Positions 1-8,500 of a stretch of 64,000 nt of DNA are shown here, piece after piece (the stretch's first letter is position 1; every line of letters begins with the position of its first letter). The position numbers were made by a program, and so were the translations under genes. The notes below the pieces were generated by a model. It was not told the origin of the DNA. It ran no database searches and worked only from the letters and a program-made list of their open reading frames with translations. The stretch is from Roseovarius aestuarii (GTDB lineage Bacteria > Pseudomonadota > Alphaproteobacteria > Rhodobacterales > Rhodobacteraceae): the NCBI RefSeq assembly GCF_019966515.1, contig NZ_JAIMIB010000014.1, positions 62,001 through 126,000 of the forward strand. Reading direction: 5' to 3'.

Positions 1-630
1 CGCGTTTGATGGATTGTCGATCCGCGCCATAAACTCCGACATCTCCGTTGCAACTTTCTGCTCGAAGACAGCACCAAACCCGAAGTTCTTCGAATAGAAA
101 GACGCATGTAAGTGTGCCACAGAAGCGATGACGCCTGGACGGTAGCCCTGATGCACCTCGATATCTGTCACAGCGTCCAAGTTCGACCGGTCTTCCGCGC
201 TCAGGGCCTTTGCGAACAGGGCAAGACCCGTTTCAATCCGGGCGACATCCTTCGATGAAAGCCCGTCCAGCGCAGAGCAAAGTTGTCGCCGAGCGAAACC
301 TTCAACGTCGCTCAGAAGGCATTTCCCCTTCATCGTAAGTGCGAGAATCCGTGACCGTTTGTCGCCCGGATCTGGACCTACTTCGATAAGACCATCTTTC
401 TGTAGCTTCTGAACAAGACGGCTGACACTGGATTTCTCCAGATGCAGCAGTGCGCCGAGGTTGCTTGCGTTGGTTACTGTGCCGTGGTCAACCTCAATAA
501 TGGTATGCACGGCCGAAGGTGAAAGCTCCGTCCCTGCCAACCCCTTCTGCATGAAGCCAAGTTCGCGCACGATGTGCCGCGCCGCGCTGCGAATCTTGTC
601 GATACGGGAAGTAGGAAGTATCTGAGTCAT
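1..630 (-). CDS. MarR-type regulator fused to GNAT acetyltransferase (partial)
   Basis: The frame opens at the ATG at 630 and stays open for 210 codons to the left window edge, so the C-terminal part is missing. Residues about 35-103 form a MarR winged helix, including LLHLEKSSVSRLVQKL and the wing GPDPGDKRSR. From about residue 162 the sequence GYRPGVIASVAHLHASFY followed by FGFGAVFE matches the start of the acetyltransferase half of bifunctional MarR/GNAT proteins. These act in the cytoplasm as DNA-binding regulators with an acyl-CoA-dependent domain of usually unknown substrate. A perfect palindrome lies directly before the start codon and suggests autoregulation. The fold assignment is firm; the substrate and targets cannot be told. 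Confidence 0.85.
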   Translation of the reverse strand, partial: MTQILPTSRIDKIRSAARHIVRELGFMQKGLAGTELSPSAVHTIIEVDHGTVTNASNLGALLHLEKSSVSRLVQKLQKDGLIEVGPDPGDKRSRILALTMKGKCLLSDVEGFARRQLCSALDGLSSKDVARIETGLALFAKALSAEDRSNLDAVTDIEVHQGYRPGVIASVAHLHASFYSKNFGFGAVFEQKVATEMSEFMARIDNPSNA

Positions 631-631
631 G

Positions 632-646
632 GTTGTATGATACAAC
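632..646. promoter_or_regulatory. Palindromic operator before the MarR-GNAT gene
   Basis: The sequence GTTGTATGATACAAC is a perfect 7-bp inverted repeat around one central base, placed two bases from the start codon of the MarR-GNAT gene where it would cover the ribosome binding site or the early transcript. MarR proteins bind short palindromes of this size, and autorepression is common in the family. The binding itself is inferred. Confidence 0.5.
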
Positions 647-951
647 TGCCATCCTGCCCCGTCCACTGGGAGCAGACATTCGCTGCGGAGCCGAATTGAT
701 GTAGATTGGACTCGGAGGCGACTTTGAATCCAGTGCAGCAGCCGGTCGACAGTCATCCCTGAACTAGATGAGGGCGGCCCTAAGCGGACCTTCGAAGTCG
801 CTCGAAATCAACAATTCAATTCCCGCGAAGCAGACCTTCAAGTACAGTGAAGTATTTAGGGACAAGCTGTCGTCGAGCCCGAGCTCAAATAGGGCGGTAT
901 CAATCCAGCTTCAAACCTTCTATGTCTGCGTGAAATAGGGAAAGGTACCAC
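647..951. other. Intergenic stretch, no gene seen
   Basis: This 305-bp stretch presumably contains the promoter of the MarR-GNAT gene at its left end. No convincing reading frame, RNA or repeat was seen in it. Confidence 0.4.
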
Positions 952-1101
952 ATGCCGAAATCCAAAAAGCCTAGGGTAAAGCGCCCGGGTGCAAACCCCA
1001 TAAAGAAACCAGCTTTGCATCAAGCGCTCAACAACACTCCCGGACAACATGGTGAAAGGCCAACCAAGACGGGCAAGAAGGCACAAAACAAATCTGCGTG
1101 A
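952..1101 (+). CDS. Small lysine/arginine-rich protein
   Basis: This 49-codon frame starts MPKSKKPRVKRPGANP and ends in a lysine-rich tail. About a third of the residues are basic, with many prolines and few hydrophobic residues, so the protein is probably disordered and could bind nucleic acid. The sequence AAAGG lies six bases before the ATG and fits a ribosome binding site. I do not recognise a family. The strongly non-random composition argues for a real gene, but the frame is short and stands alone. Confidence 0.45.
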   Translation: MPKSKKPRVKRPGANPIKKPALHQALNNTPGQHGERPTKTGKKAQNKSA

Positions 1102-1445
1102 GACAGCGCCATTTTTTTGAAATGAACCGGTAAGGTTACGGTATTTGCCATATTGGCCGCTACCCGACACCAAAAGCAGCGCCGCATCTCCCCAATCTAG
1201 GTCGCTCGGTAAAACAAGGACGGCCCAATGCGGGCACTCTACATCTTCCAGGGTTCAATCACCAGCTTCCCGAAAGCCGCCGTTCGTTCAGGGCGCCGTA
1301 TTTTGAATTCTTGAACTGCTACACTGCGGCGCGAAATCGCGGCGACTGCTCCTCTGGCCGCTTTATCAGCATCCTATCACCAAGTTTCCCATTCGAAGTT
1401 GCTTGCTTATGGAGACGCAACGCCGTCAGTGCTACCAATCCACTT
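1102..1445. other. Intergenic stretch, no gene seen
   Basis: This 344-bp stretch lies before the DUF1992 gene. The DUF1992 frame stays open upstream to 1311, but that part (MNCYTAARNRGDC and on) looks unlike a protein and is not part of the family. Nothing else was recognised. Confidence 0.4.
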
Positions 1446-1781
1446 ATGGCACAACCACTTGATCGCCTCGTCGAATGTCAAATCCAGAAAGCTCTCGCCG
1501 AGGGAAAACTGCGGGGGCTGGAGGGTGAAGGCAAGCCGCTTCCCGACCGATCAGGCGAGGCGTATACTGATATGGCGACTGCCGTTGCTGTCCGCATCAT
1601 GGCCGAGGCGGGGACATTGCCTGAGGAGTTCGAGATCAAGAAACTGCTGGACGCCGCAAAGAAGAATTACAGAGGCGCAGAAAACCCCGAAGCCAAGCGT
1701 GTGGCAATGGCTTTAATCGCTGACTTACAGCAGCGTTATAACATCGCTGTCGAAGCTCGCCGGCGATTCATGTCGCCATAG
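1446..1781 (+). CDS. DUF1992 domain protein (DnaJC28-like)
   Basis: The 111-residue protein starts MAQPLDRLVECQIQKALAEG, followed by the family pattern GEGKPLPDRS and the helix LPEEFEIKKLLDAAKKNY. DUF1992 is a small, mostly helical cytoplasmic domain that is also found in the eukaryotic DnaJ-like protein DNAJC28; its biochemical role is not established. The ATG at 1446 was chosen because the family signature starts right there, although no strong ribosome binding site precedes it. It is flanked by decayed or non-coding sequence on both sides and shows no operon partner. Confidence 0.75.
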   Translation: MAQPLDRLVECQIQKALAEGKLRGLEGEGKPLPDRSGEAYTDMATAVAVRIMAEAGTLPEEFEIKKLLDAAKKNYRGAENPEAKRVAMALIADLQQRYNIAVEARRRFMSP

Positions 1782-2112
1782 TCGGGGCGTCTGCATTGCA
1801 GGATGCACATTGGTCGTTCTAGCACTCCGAAGCATCATGCACTTTGGGTTCGGAGCTATCGTTCGCTGTTTTCGGATTTCGTGAGGAGGCATACGGACCT
1901 TTCCTGCCATACATCGTGTCGGCAACCCCTCGCGGGATCGAAGCAATCCGCACCATCAAAAACCGCTACATCACGATATGAAGCCAGGTGTTCAGCGGGA
2001 AGTCGCCCTCATGCACGAGGTGTTTGGATTGATTGTCTGACACACCCCAACAGCCTCGGTCCTCCGTTCCCTAATCTTAACAGTGGACCCATTCAAATAG
2101 GGAGGCTCAATC
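1782..2112. other. Non-coding stretch with possible decayed gene fragment
   Basis: No intact gene is present. An open frame on the + strand from about 1823 to 1981 contains protein-like sequence (FREEAYGPFLPYIVSATP) but has no start codon and no match I can name, so it may be the relic of a lost gene. The segment runs into the transposase relic that begins at 2113. Confidence 0.35.
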
Positions 2113-2298
2113 ATGATGCGCCCGCAGAACTGGCCCAAGTTCAGCTTTGGTGCCTTGCTGGAGGAAGCCTCGATGCGCATGTCGCACAACAAGCTCGGAG
2201 TTGCACTGGCCAACAAGCTGGCTCGGATCGCGTGGAGCGTCCTGAACTCTGGCAAATATCTTGATTGGAAGGAAAAAGAGACAGCGACCACGATCTAA
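2113..2298 (+). pseudogene. IS110-type transposase, C-terminal relic
   Basis: The 61-codon frame contains NKLGVALANKLARIAWSVL, which is the typical end of IS110/IS1111 transposases just after their Tnp_20 (transposase IS116/IS110/IS902) domain. The rest of the protein, normally 300 to 400 residues with an N-terminal DEDD catalytic domain, is missing upstream. No terminal repeats could be defined. It is a remnant of a mobile element and not a working gene; that the ATG at 2113 opens a frame is probably chance. Confidence 0.65.
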
Positions 2299-2712
2299 AC
2301 AAGCCACAGCTGCAACGATCTCGTAATGCCTCGCTGCAAGCGCAATGGTTTTCTGCGTTAGCGATAGCTACGTCCGCAAAAGGCAGTTTAGTCCGCGAAG
2401 CTACCGCTCGCCGCGATTGCTCCAATGACCGTTTTTTTCTGTTTGCGAAAAAGACGATGATGTTGTGGAATACTGCACTACGGGACGCGCTATCTGTCAG
2501 CTCTTCGCAGCATCAACTGGGATAGTTCCAAAGTTAAGTACGCCAAATCTGACGCAATTTCAGAACTTGCTTTGGCGGATTAAATTCTCGCTCATCAGCC
2601 TCGACCGATAATGTAACTCTTGATAGCGCACAACAAAGGTGGTCAGAAGGGTGGTTTATGATATTGGTGTATTATTCAATATATTGATTTTTATCATTTA
2701 TTTTAAAATTAG
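2299..2712. other. AT-rich intergenic stretch beside tRNA-Thr
   Basis: This 414-bp stretch becomes clearly AT-rich towards the tRNA (about 2640-2712, with runs such as TTTATTTTAAAATT). I see no gene. An imperfect inverted repeat CCAAA / TTTGG around 2545-2577 is too weak to name. Together with the transposase relic, this looks like the edge of an eroded insertion next to the tRNA 3' end. Confidence 0.35.
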
Positions 2713-2788
2713 TGGTGCCTCAAGAGGGACTCGAACCCCCGACCTTGTCCTTACGAAGGACCTGCTCTACCAGCTGAGCTATTGAGGC
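2713..2788 (-). tRNA. tRNA-Thr (anticodon CGT)
   Basis: The reverse strand gives a full cloverleaf: acceptor stem GCCTCAA paired with TTGAGGC, D-arm AGCTCAGCTGGTAGAGC, anticodon stem GGTCC/GGAC with loop TTCGTAA (anticodon CGT, reading ACG) and T-arm with GGTTCGAGTCC. The CCA end is encoded at 2713-2715. It lies just outside the molybdenum hydroxylase operon, and its 3' end points to the decayed accessory segment. Confidence 0.95.
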
Positions 2789-2861
2789 TTACGCATTATC
2801 ATATTAGCGCTGCGGTCCTTTACAAGAGATGGCGCCCGGCGTGCAAGCCCCGTCGCCGTGA

Positions 2862-3107
2862 TCAGCCGCCTTTAAGGCGGGCCAGAAGAACCACTTCGCT
2901 GTCAGGTTTGATCGGGGTGAACCAGCTATCGTTGTAAATCCGCCCGTCGATGGCGACCGAGACACCCCGATCAAGCTGGGGCCTGAGGCCGGGATATTTC
3001 CCGGCCAGCCCATCCAGTAATTCTCGCAGTGTGGCCGCGTCGATCTTGACCTCGGTCTGATCGTCGGTCATGGCGGCCAGCGAGCCCCAAATTTTCACCT
3101 GGACCAT
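2862..3107 (-). CDS. MoaD/ThiS-family sulfur carrier protein
   Basis: The 81-residue protein has the small beta-grasp layout of MoaD and ends in ARLKGG; the C-terminal Gly-Gly is the site that is adenylated and thiocarboxylated in sulfur carriers. It follows the molybdenum hydroxylase large subunit by 15 bases on the same strand, so it is probably the last gene of that operon. A role in sulfur supply for the molybdopterin cofactor of this particular enzyme is an inference. No MoaE partner is visible nearby, so it could be a dedicated carrier or an extra molybdopterin synthase small subunit. Confidence 0.8.
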   Translation of the reverse strand: MVQVKIWGSLAAMTDDQTEVKIDAATLRELLDGLAGKYPGLRPQLDRGVSVAIDGRIYNDSWFTPIKPDSEVVLLARLKGG

Positions 3108-3122
3108 CGCTCGCCGCCTTTC

Positions 3123-5375
3123 CTACTTGCTGTGCAGCGCGCTCAACACCTTGGGCGGCGACATCGGCAGTTGCGTCAGGCGCACACCCGCAGCCTCGGA
3201 AACCGAGTTGGCCACCGCCGCCAGCGGCGGCACAATCGAGGTCTCGCCCACACCGCGCACCCCGTAGGGATGGCCCGGATTGGGGATCTCCAGGATCACG
3301 GTATCGATCATCGGCAAATCCGACGCGACGGGAATACGGTAATCAAGGAAGCCTGCGTTTTGCAGGATACCGTCATCGCCATAGATATATTCCTCGTTGA
3401 GCGCCCAGCCGATACCTTGCACCGCCCCGCCCTGGAACTGCCCCTCAACGTAATCCGGATGCACCGCCTTGCCCGCATCCTGAAACACGGTGTAGCGCAG
3501 GATTTTCACCGCGCCGGTTTCCGGGTCGACCTCAGTATCGACCATGTGGGTGGCAAAGCTCACGCCCGCACCTTCTGGGTTGGCCTCGTGATGGCCCGCA
3601 ATCGGCCCGCCGGTGTTGGATGCCACGGCGGCGATTTCCTTGAGGGTCATCGGCGGGTGTTTCCCGGCGTTTTCGCCCGCCGGATGGGCCGCGCCATCTT
3701 CCCACTTCACCGCGTCTTCTTCGATGCCCCAGACCATGGCCGCACGCTTGCACATCTCGCGCTTGGCAGCGCGGGCGGATTCGATTGTGGCCAACCCCAC
3801 CGCAAAGGTCACGCGGCTGCCATCGGTCACCTCGTTCTGGCCCAGCGATCCGGTATCCGCCACAATTGTGCGGACTTGCTCATAGGGGATGCCCAGCTCT
3901 TCGGCGGCCATCATCGACATCGACGCACGCGAGCCGCCGATATCCGGGTTGCCCTCGGACACGGTGACGGTGCCATCGGGTGTGATGTTCAGCGTTACAC
4001 AGGTGTCGCCGCCGAAATTGAACCAGAAGCCGCAAGCCACGCCGCGCCCCTGGTTCTCGCCTAGAGGTGCCGCCCAGTGCGGGTGGTCCTTGGCCGCACG
4101 TAGCGTTGCTTCCAGACCAATCGCCGGGAAGGTCGGGCCGTAGCTAGCCTTAGTGCCTTCGCGCGCCGCGTTTTTCAAGCGCACTGCCAGCGGATCAAGG
4201 CCAAAGCCCTTGGCCAACTCGTCAATCGCGCTTTCGACCGCATAGGCCGCCATCGGCGCACCGGGTGCGCGGTAGGCTGCCTGCTTCGGGCGGTTTGTTA
4301 CTACGTCCCAACCGACGGTCTTCACGTTTTCCAGATCATAGGGCGCGAAGGCCGACATTGATCCGAATTCGACTGGCGATCCCGGATAAGCCCCGCCCTG
4401 ATAGCGCAACTCGGCGAAAGCGGCGGTGATCTGGCCGTCCTTGGTCATGCCGATGCGGACGTCTATTGAACTTGATGCTGTCGGCCCGGTGGCCCGCAGC
4501 ACTTCCGAGCGGCTCATCACCATCTTAACCGGGCGACTGGTCTTGCGTGACAGCGCCAGAGCAACCGGTTCGAGGAAAACGGTTGTCTTGCCGCCGAACC
4601 CGCCGCCGATTTCCGACGCGGTGACACGTAGCTGCCCCTGCTCCATTCCCATGATCGCCGCACAGGTGTTGCGCACCATGTAGTGGCCCTGGGTGCAGCA
4701 CCACAGATCTGCCTGCCCATCCGGACCCATCGAGGCCAGACAGGCATGGGGTTCGATATAGCCCTGATGCGTTGCCTCGGTCTTGTAGGTGCGTTCAATC
4801 ACCCGGTCAGCTTTGGCAAGCCCGGCCTCGATATCTCCGTGACCAAATTCGTAGCGCGCGAGCACGTTGGGCGACATGCCCTCGGGGACGGTCTCGTTGG
4901 CGCGACCGTCGTGCAGAACCGGCGCGCCATCTTCCATCGCCGCGTCCACATCGGTGACATGAGGCAGCACCTCATAGTCGACCTTGATAAGCTTCAGCGC
5001 CCTCTTTGCTACGGCAACCGAGTTCGCCGCCACGGCGGCCACCGCGTGACCATCATAAAGCGCCTTGTCCCCCGCCATGCAGTTATCGAGGATATCAGCG
5101 GTGAAATCATCATCGGTGATCTCGCTGAAATCCGCACGGGTGACGACGCCGTGCACACCCGGCAGCGCTTCGGCGGCCGATGTGTCGATTGACTTGATCC
5201 GCGCATGGGCATGTGGGCTGCGCAGCACATGGGCGATCAGCATGCCCGGCGCGCTCATATCCGCACCGAACCGCGCCTTGCCGGTCACCTTATCGACGCC
5301 ATCAGGGCGTTTCACCCGTGTGCCGACAACCTTGAACTGACGAGTCTGGTATTGCTGTTTGTCATCCAGTGCCAT
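3123..5375 (-). CDS. Molybdenum hydroxylase large subunit (xanthine dehydrogenase family)
   Basis: The 750-residue protein has the two expected parts: an N-terminal a/b hammerhead domain (KVVGTRVKRPDGVDKVTG) and a long molybdopterin-binding domain. The active-site loop reads AYRAPGAP, and the conserved catalytic glutamate appears as E711 in GVRGVGETS near the end. Together with the next two genes upstream it forms a three-subunit hydroxylase of the XDH/CO dehydrogenase-like family that oxidises a carbon centre with water as oxygen source. The loop is unlike the AYRCSFR of true CO dehydrogenase, so CO is unlikely as substrate; the real substrate is unknown. Its start follows the stop of the iron-sulfur gene with no gap. 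Confidence 0.9.
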   Translation of the reverse strand: MALDDKQQYQTRQFKVVGTRVKRPDGVDKVTGKARFGADMSAPGMLIAHVLRSPHAHARIKSIDTSAAEALPGVHGVVTRADFSEITDDDFTADILDNCMAGDKALYDGHAVAAVAANSVAVAKRALKLIKVDYEVLPHVTDVDAAMEDGAPVLHDGRANETVPEGMSPNVLARYEFGHGDIEAGLAKADRVIERTYKTEATHQGYIEPHACLASMGPDGQADLWCCTQGHYMVRNTCAAIMGMEQGQLRVTASEIGGGFGGKTTVFLEPVALALSRKTSRPVKMVMSRSEVLRATGPTASSSIDVRIGMTKDGQITAAFAELRYQGGAYPGSPVEFGSMSAFAPYDLENVKTVGWDVVTNRPKQAAYRAPGAPMAAYAVESAIDELAKGFGLDPLAVRLKNAAREGTKASYGPTFPAIGLEATLRAAKDHPHWAAPLGENQGRGVACGFWFNFGGDTCVTLNITPDGTVTVSEGNPDIGGSRASMSMMAAEELGIPYEQVRTIVADTGSLGQNEVTDGSRVTFAVGLATIESARAAKREMCKRAAMVWGIEEDAVKWEDGAAHPAGENAGKHPPMTLKEIAAVASNTGGPIAGHHEANPEGAGVSFATHMVDTEVDPETGAVKILRYTVFQDAGKAVHPDYVEGQFQGGAVQGIGWALNEEYIYGDDGILQNAGFLDYRIPVASDLPMIDTVILEIPNPGHPYGVRGVGETSIVPPLAAVANSVSEAAGVRLTQLPMSPPKVLSALHSK

Positions 5376-5855
5376 CTACGACGCCTCCCGCATTTCCTGC
5401 GCCGCATCCATGACGGCACGAATGATTTTGTCATAACCGGTGCAGCGGCAGAGATTGCCTGCCAGCCAGTACCGCGCCTCTTCCTCTGTCGGGTCCGGGT
5501 GCTTTTCCAGCAGCGACTTGGCCGCGACGAGCAGGCCGGGCGTGCAGATGCCGCATTGTAAGGCGGCATGTTCGATGAACTTGCGCTGCAACGGGTGCAG
5601 CTGATCGCCCTCCGCCATGCCTTCGATGGTGCCGATCTCGCGGCCCTCGGCCTCGGCGCCCAGCATCAGGCAGGAACAGACCAGGCGGCCATCGACCGTG
5701 ACCGAACAGGCGCCGCAATCGCCGGTGCCGCAGCCTTCCTTGGCCCCGGTCATACCCAGACGATCGCGCAGCGCATCCAGCAGGGTTTCATCCGCCTCGC
5801 ACAGAAATTCTGTCGGGTCGCCGTTCACTGACGTGGTGATGTGAATCTTGCTCAT
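5376..5855 (-). CDS. 2Fe-2S subunit of molybdenum hydroxylase
   Basis: The 159-residue protein carries two iron-sulfur sites typical of this family: a plant ferredoxin-like site with C42, C47, C50 and C62 (CGTGDCGAC), and a C-terminal helical site with CGIC and LCRCTGY. It passes electrons from the molybdenum centre to the FAD subunit. Its start overlaps the stop of the FAD gene by four bases (ATGA), and its stop touches the start of the large subunit, so the three are co-translated. No twin-arginine signal is present, so the enzyme is cytoplasmic. Confidence 0.92.
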   Translation of the reverse strand: MSKIHITTSVNGDPTEFLCEADETLLDALRDRLGMTGAKEGCGTGDCGACSVTVDGRLVCSCLMLGAEAEGREIGTIEGMAEGDQLHPLQRKFIEHAALQCGICTPGLLVAAKSLLEKHPDPTEEEARYWLAGNLCRCTGYDKIIRAVMDAAQEMREAS

Positions 5856-6715
5856 GCCGCACCTCCTGCGCGTTTCTTGGCAATCTTGGCGGCGCGCTTG
5901 GCAAGGACACCCGCCACATGCACGCGGAAATCAACAGTGCCGCGTTTGTCATCAATAGGCTTGGCCGCCGCCGAACAGGCCGCCGCCAGCGCGTCCAGCG
6001 CCGTATCGTCTACCTTGGTACCGATCAGTGCATCTGCCGCCTCAGGCACCAGCAGCACCGTAGGGGCCACCGCACCTAGCGACACGCGTGCGGCGGTGCA
6101 GGTGCCATCCTCATCCAGCGTCAGTGACACGGCACAACCGACCACGGCGATATCCATCTCGGTGCGGGGAATGAAACGCAGATAAGCGTCCGAAGACCGC
6201 GCACCGCGTTCCGGCAGGATGATCGCGTCGATCAGCTCACCCTTGGCCAGCGACGTCGTGCCCGGCCCGGTTGGGATTTCCTCGACCGGCACCACCCGTG
6301 TGCCGTCCGGCCCAACAACCCGCGCCACCGCACCTGCGGCGACCATCGCGGGCACGCTATCGGCAGCGGGCGACGCGTTGCACAGATTGCCGGCCATCGT
6401 GCAGCGCCCCTGCACCTGCGTCGATCCGATCAGGTTGGTGGCCTCCACTACACCGGGCCAATCCGCAACCAGCCCCTCGTGTTCGCCCATCTCGGCCCCC
6501 GACACGGCGGCACCAACGCGCCACCCACCATCTTCAGGGTTGATCTGGCGCAGCGCGTCGATCCGTTTGAGATCGATAACCGCATCCGGATCGGCCATAT
6601 CAGAGCGCATCCTGACCAGAAGGTCGGTACCTCCCGCAAGAAGTCTGCAATCGCCGGAATGGGCAGCCAGCGCGCTGACCGCCTCTTCGACAGTGGTTGG
6701 GGCAAGATACTGCAT
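5852..6715 (-). CDS. FAD-binding subunit of molybdenum hydroxylase
   Basis: The 287-residue protein starts MQYLAPTTVEEAVSAL and contains the FAD-binding signatures LLAGGTDLLVRMR (about residues 20-32) and TMAGNLCNASPAADSVP (about 105-121), followed by a CO dehydrogenase flavoprotein C-terminal domain. It is the first gene of the leftward operon that also holds the iron-sulfur, molybdenum and MoaD-like genes. The 280-bp gap to the divergent membrane protein gene at 6996 should contain the promoter; no clear operator is visible. Confidence 0.9.
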   Translation of the reverse strand: MQYLAPTTVEEAVSALAAHSGDCRLLAGGTDLLVRMRSDMADPDAVIDLKRIDALRQINPEDGGWRVGAAVSGAEMGEHEGLVADWPGVVEATNLIGSTQVQGRCTMAGNLCNASPAADSVPAMVAAGAVARVVGPDGTRVVPVEEIPTGPGTTSLAKGELIDAIILPERGARSSDAYLRFIPRTEMDIAVVGCAVSLTLDEDGTCTAARVSLGAVAPTVLLVPEAADALIGTKVDDTALDALAAACSAAAKPIDDKRGTVDFRVHVAGVLAKRAAKIAKKRAGGAA

Positions 6716-6995
6716 GGGTCGCCTTCAACATTGGGTTTCAACAAATCAGCCTGAACTACAGCCGATGCTTGGCCGGATGACAATATACATAATGAGGTAT
6801 TTGCCTTCCCGGGTACCGGCGCATGTCATCATTGTGCAGCACAGAGCGCAAGGCGGCCGTGCCACAAATGCGCTGGATTGGCCAAAAAGCGGCATTTTTC
6901 GCTAAGGCTCGCGCGATTTGGCGTTATAGCTTGATGCAGCGGCCCTGCTCACCTATCTGGACCGCACCGCATTATGACAGCCAAAAAGGTTCCCG

Positions 6996-7667
6996 ATGCC
7001 GCCGCTGGAAAATATCGACCGTGCCCTGATGTCCATCATCATCACCGTCCTGATGCTGACGGTGGGTATCAGCCTTTGGGACAAGATCTATTTCGCATTG
7101 AAATTCGCTGCTGAAGACGGTGTTGTCGAATACGGCACCGCCATCGCGCTGCTGATCTCAAGCATTGTTCTGATCCGCAACGCTCTTTCGATCCGGGGAC
7201 GCGCGGGAACATTGGCTGTGGCGCTGACCTTCTTTTACGCATTGCTGTTCTTCTTCGCCGCTGGCGAAGAGGTCTCGTGGGGCCAACGGATATTCGGCTG
7301 GGAATCGGGTGAGTATTTTCAGGAGAACAACATCCAGAATGAAACCAACCTGCATAACATCGTGGTGGGCGACAAGCAGCTGACCAAAACCCTCTTCGGC
7401 CCGATCCTGACAGTTGTGCTGCTGCTCTATCTGGTTGTGCTGCCGCTGCTTTATCAGCGACTTGCGTGGGTTCAGCGTATCGCCGACACGCTGGCGGTGC
7501 CGGTACCAGGTCTGCGCCACGCCGCGACCGCCCTGATCGGCAGTATCATCGTCGCCGTTATCGACGCCTTCGATGTAGATCGCGCGTGGGAGGTATACGA
7601 ATGCGTCTTCGCCCTGCTGACGGTGTCGATCTTCCTGCTGCCCACGAACCGCGACAAGGTTACGTGA
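6996..7667 (+). CDS. Conserved membrane protein of unknown function
   Basis: The 223-residue protein has about six hydrophobic segments (near residues 12-32, 45-62, 72-92, 135-153, 175-192 and 205-215). Between the third and fourth lies a conserved polar stretch, GEEVSWGQRIFGW followed by FQENNIQNETNLHN, which looks like a functional motif facing one side of the membrane. I know similar uncharacterised proteins with this GEEISWGQR motif in many bacteria but no function for them. The ATG follows AAAAAGG at a suitable distance. It stands alone and is divergent from the molybdenum hydroxylase operon. Confidence 0.7.
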   Translation: MPPLENIDRALMSIIITVLMLTVGISLWDKIYFALKFAAEDGVVEYGTAIALLISSIVLIRNALSIRGRAGTLAVALTFFYALLFFFAAGEEVSWGQRIFGWESGEYFQENNIQNETNLHNIVVGDKQLTKTLFGPILTVVLLLYLVVLPLLYQRLAWVQRIADTLAVPVPGLRHAATALIGSIIVAVIDAFDVDRAWEVYECVFALLTVSIFLLPTNRDKVT

Positions 7668-7787
7668 AGCGAAAATCAGCCCTTCAGGCGTTACCCAGCT
7701 CAAATCAGTCACATTGGCGCAAGCAAATAGTCACAATGCGGAAAATGCTGGCGTTGTGCGCAGCGATACGAATGTCGGCTTTCTGTT

Positions 7788-8129
7788 TCACCTTCTATCT
7801 TGGTATGCGCTCGGTGGCGCGCCAAACTCTTTGGAAAATGCGCTTGGGCCTTTATATCCGCAACGAGCCGCAATCTGTTTCATCGGAAGGCCCTTTGCCA
7901 AAAGCTCCAAGGCTATTGAAAAGCGCACGCGACGTCTCCAGGTCGAGAAACCCATTCCAAGCTCTGTCACGCATAACCGCGCCAACGTCTTGGATGATGC
8001 CCCGGCTTCCTCAGACAGCTGTTCAAGGGTGAGAGATTTGGAAGGGTCGTCCAGGCCGATCTGACAGACAGTTTGCAGTCTTCGGTCGCGGGGCATTGGA
8101 ATGTTTAGCGGCAGTCCCTCTCCCCCCAA
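7788..8129 (-). pseudogene. AraC-family regulator, truncated at the N terminus
   Basis: The frame encodes the two helix-turn-helix motifs of an AraC regulator (SLTLEQLSEEAGASSKTLARL and LPMKQIAARCGYKGPSAFSK), preceded by LNIPMPRDRRL, which in intact relatives links the N-terminal cupin-like sensor domain to the DNA-binding part. The sensor domain, normally about 150 residues, is absent. Where it should begin, the sequence switches to the start of an IS3-type orfA at about 8120. The frame opens only with a TTG inside the junction. I take it as a gene broken by an insertion and later deletion. Confidence 0.7.
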
Positions 8130-8245
8130 AGGCCATCCAGAACAATCCGGATCTTCTCCTCCGCCGAAAACTGTCGACGCGTCTTACGCTTGATCTCTTT
8201 GACGTGTTTGTCAGCCGATCCATTCGGCCCTGTCTTCGTTCTCAT
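8120..8245 (-). pseudogene. IS3-family orfA, N-terminal relic
   Basis: From the ATG at 8245 the reverse strand encodes MRTKTGPNGSADKHVKEIKR then KTRRQFSAEEKIRIVLDGL, the recognisable start of the HTH orfA protein of one IS3 subgroup. After GLWGE the similarity ends and the sequence passes into the AraC relic, so only about 41 codons are left. No orfB, no catalytic DDE domain and no clear terminal repeats remain. It marks a past insertion with loss of the rest of the element. Confidence 0.7.
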
Positions 8246-8500
8246 CTCGTATCCCCTCAAGGATTACGATGAGCGAAAGACACTCACTTAGCAAAACAAT
8301 GCTGCCTGCCTGCTCATCGTGCTATTCGCTGACGCCGGGGAAGTATAATAATACGCTATTGGAGCGAGCGCAGCGAAATGACTCCTGGTCCCGCAGAGCC
8401 GGCCTTAAATCAACGCCCGAGCAATGACCGCTGTGCGGACGGAAGCAGCCAATTAGGGGGCTGACTCCAAGGTCTGCAATGTGTTCGCTATGGATGCTAT

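Noticed and set aside
3123..5375. Reading the molybdenum enzyme as a form I CO dehydrogenase
   Set aside because: The active-site loop is AYRAPGAP and not the AYRCSFR needed for the Cu-Mo centre.
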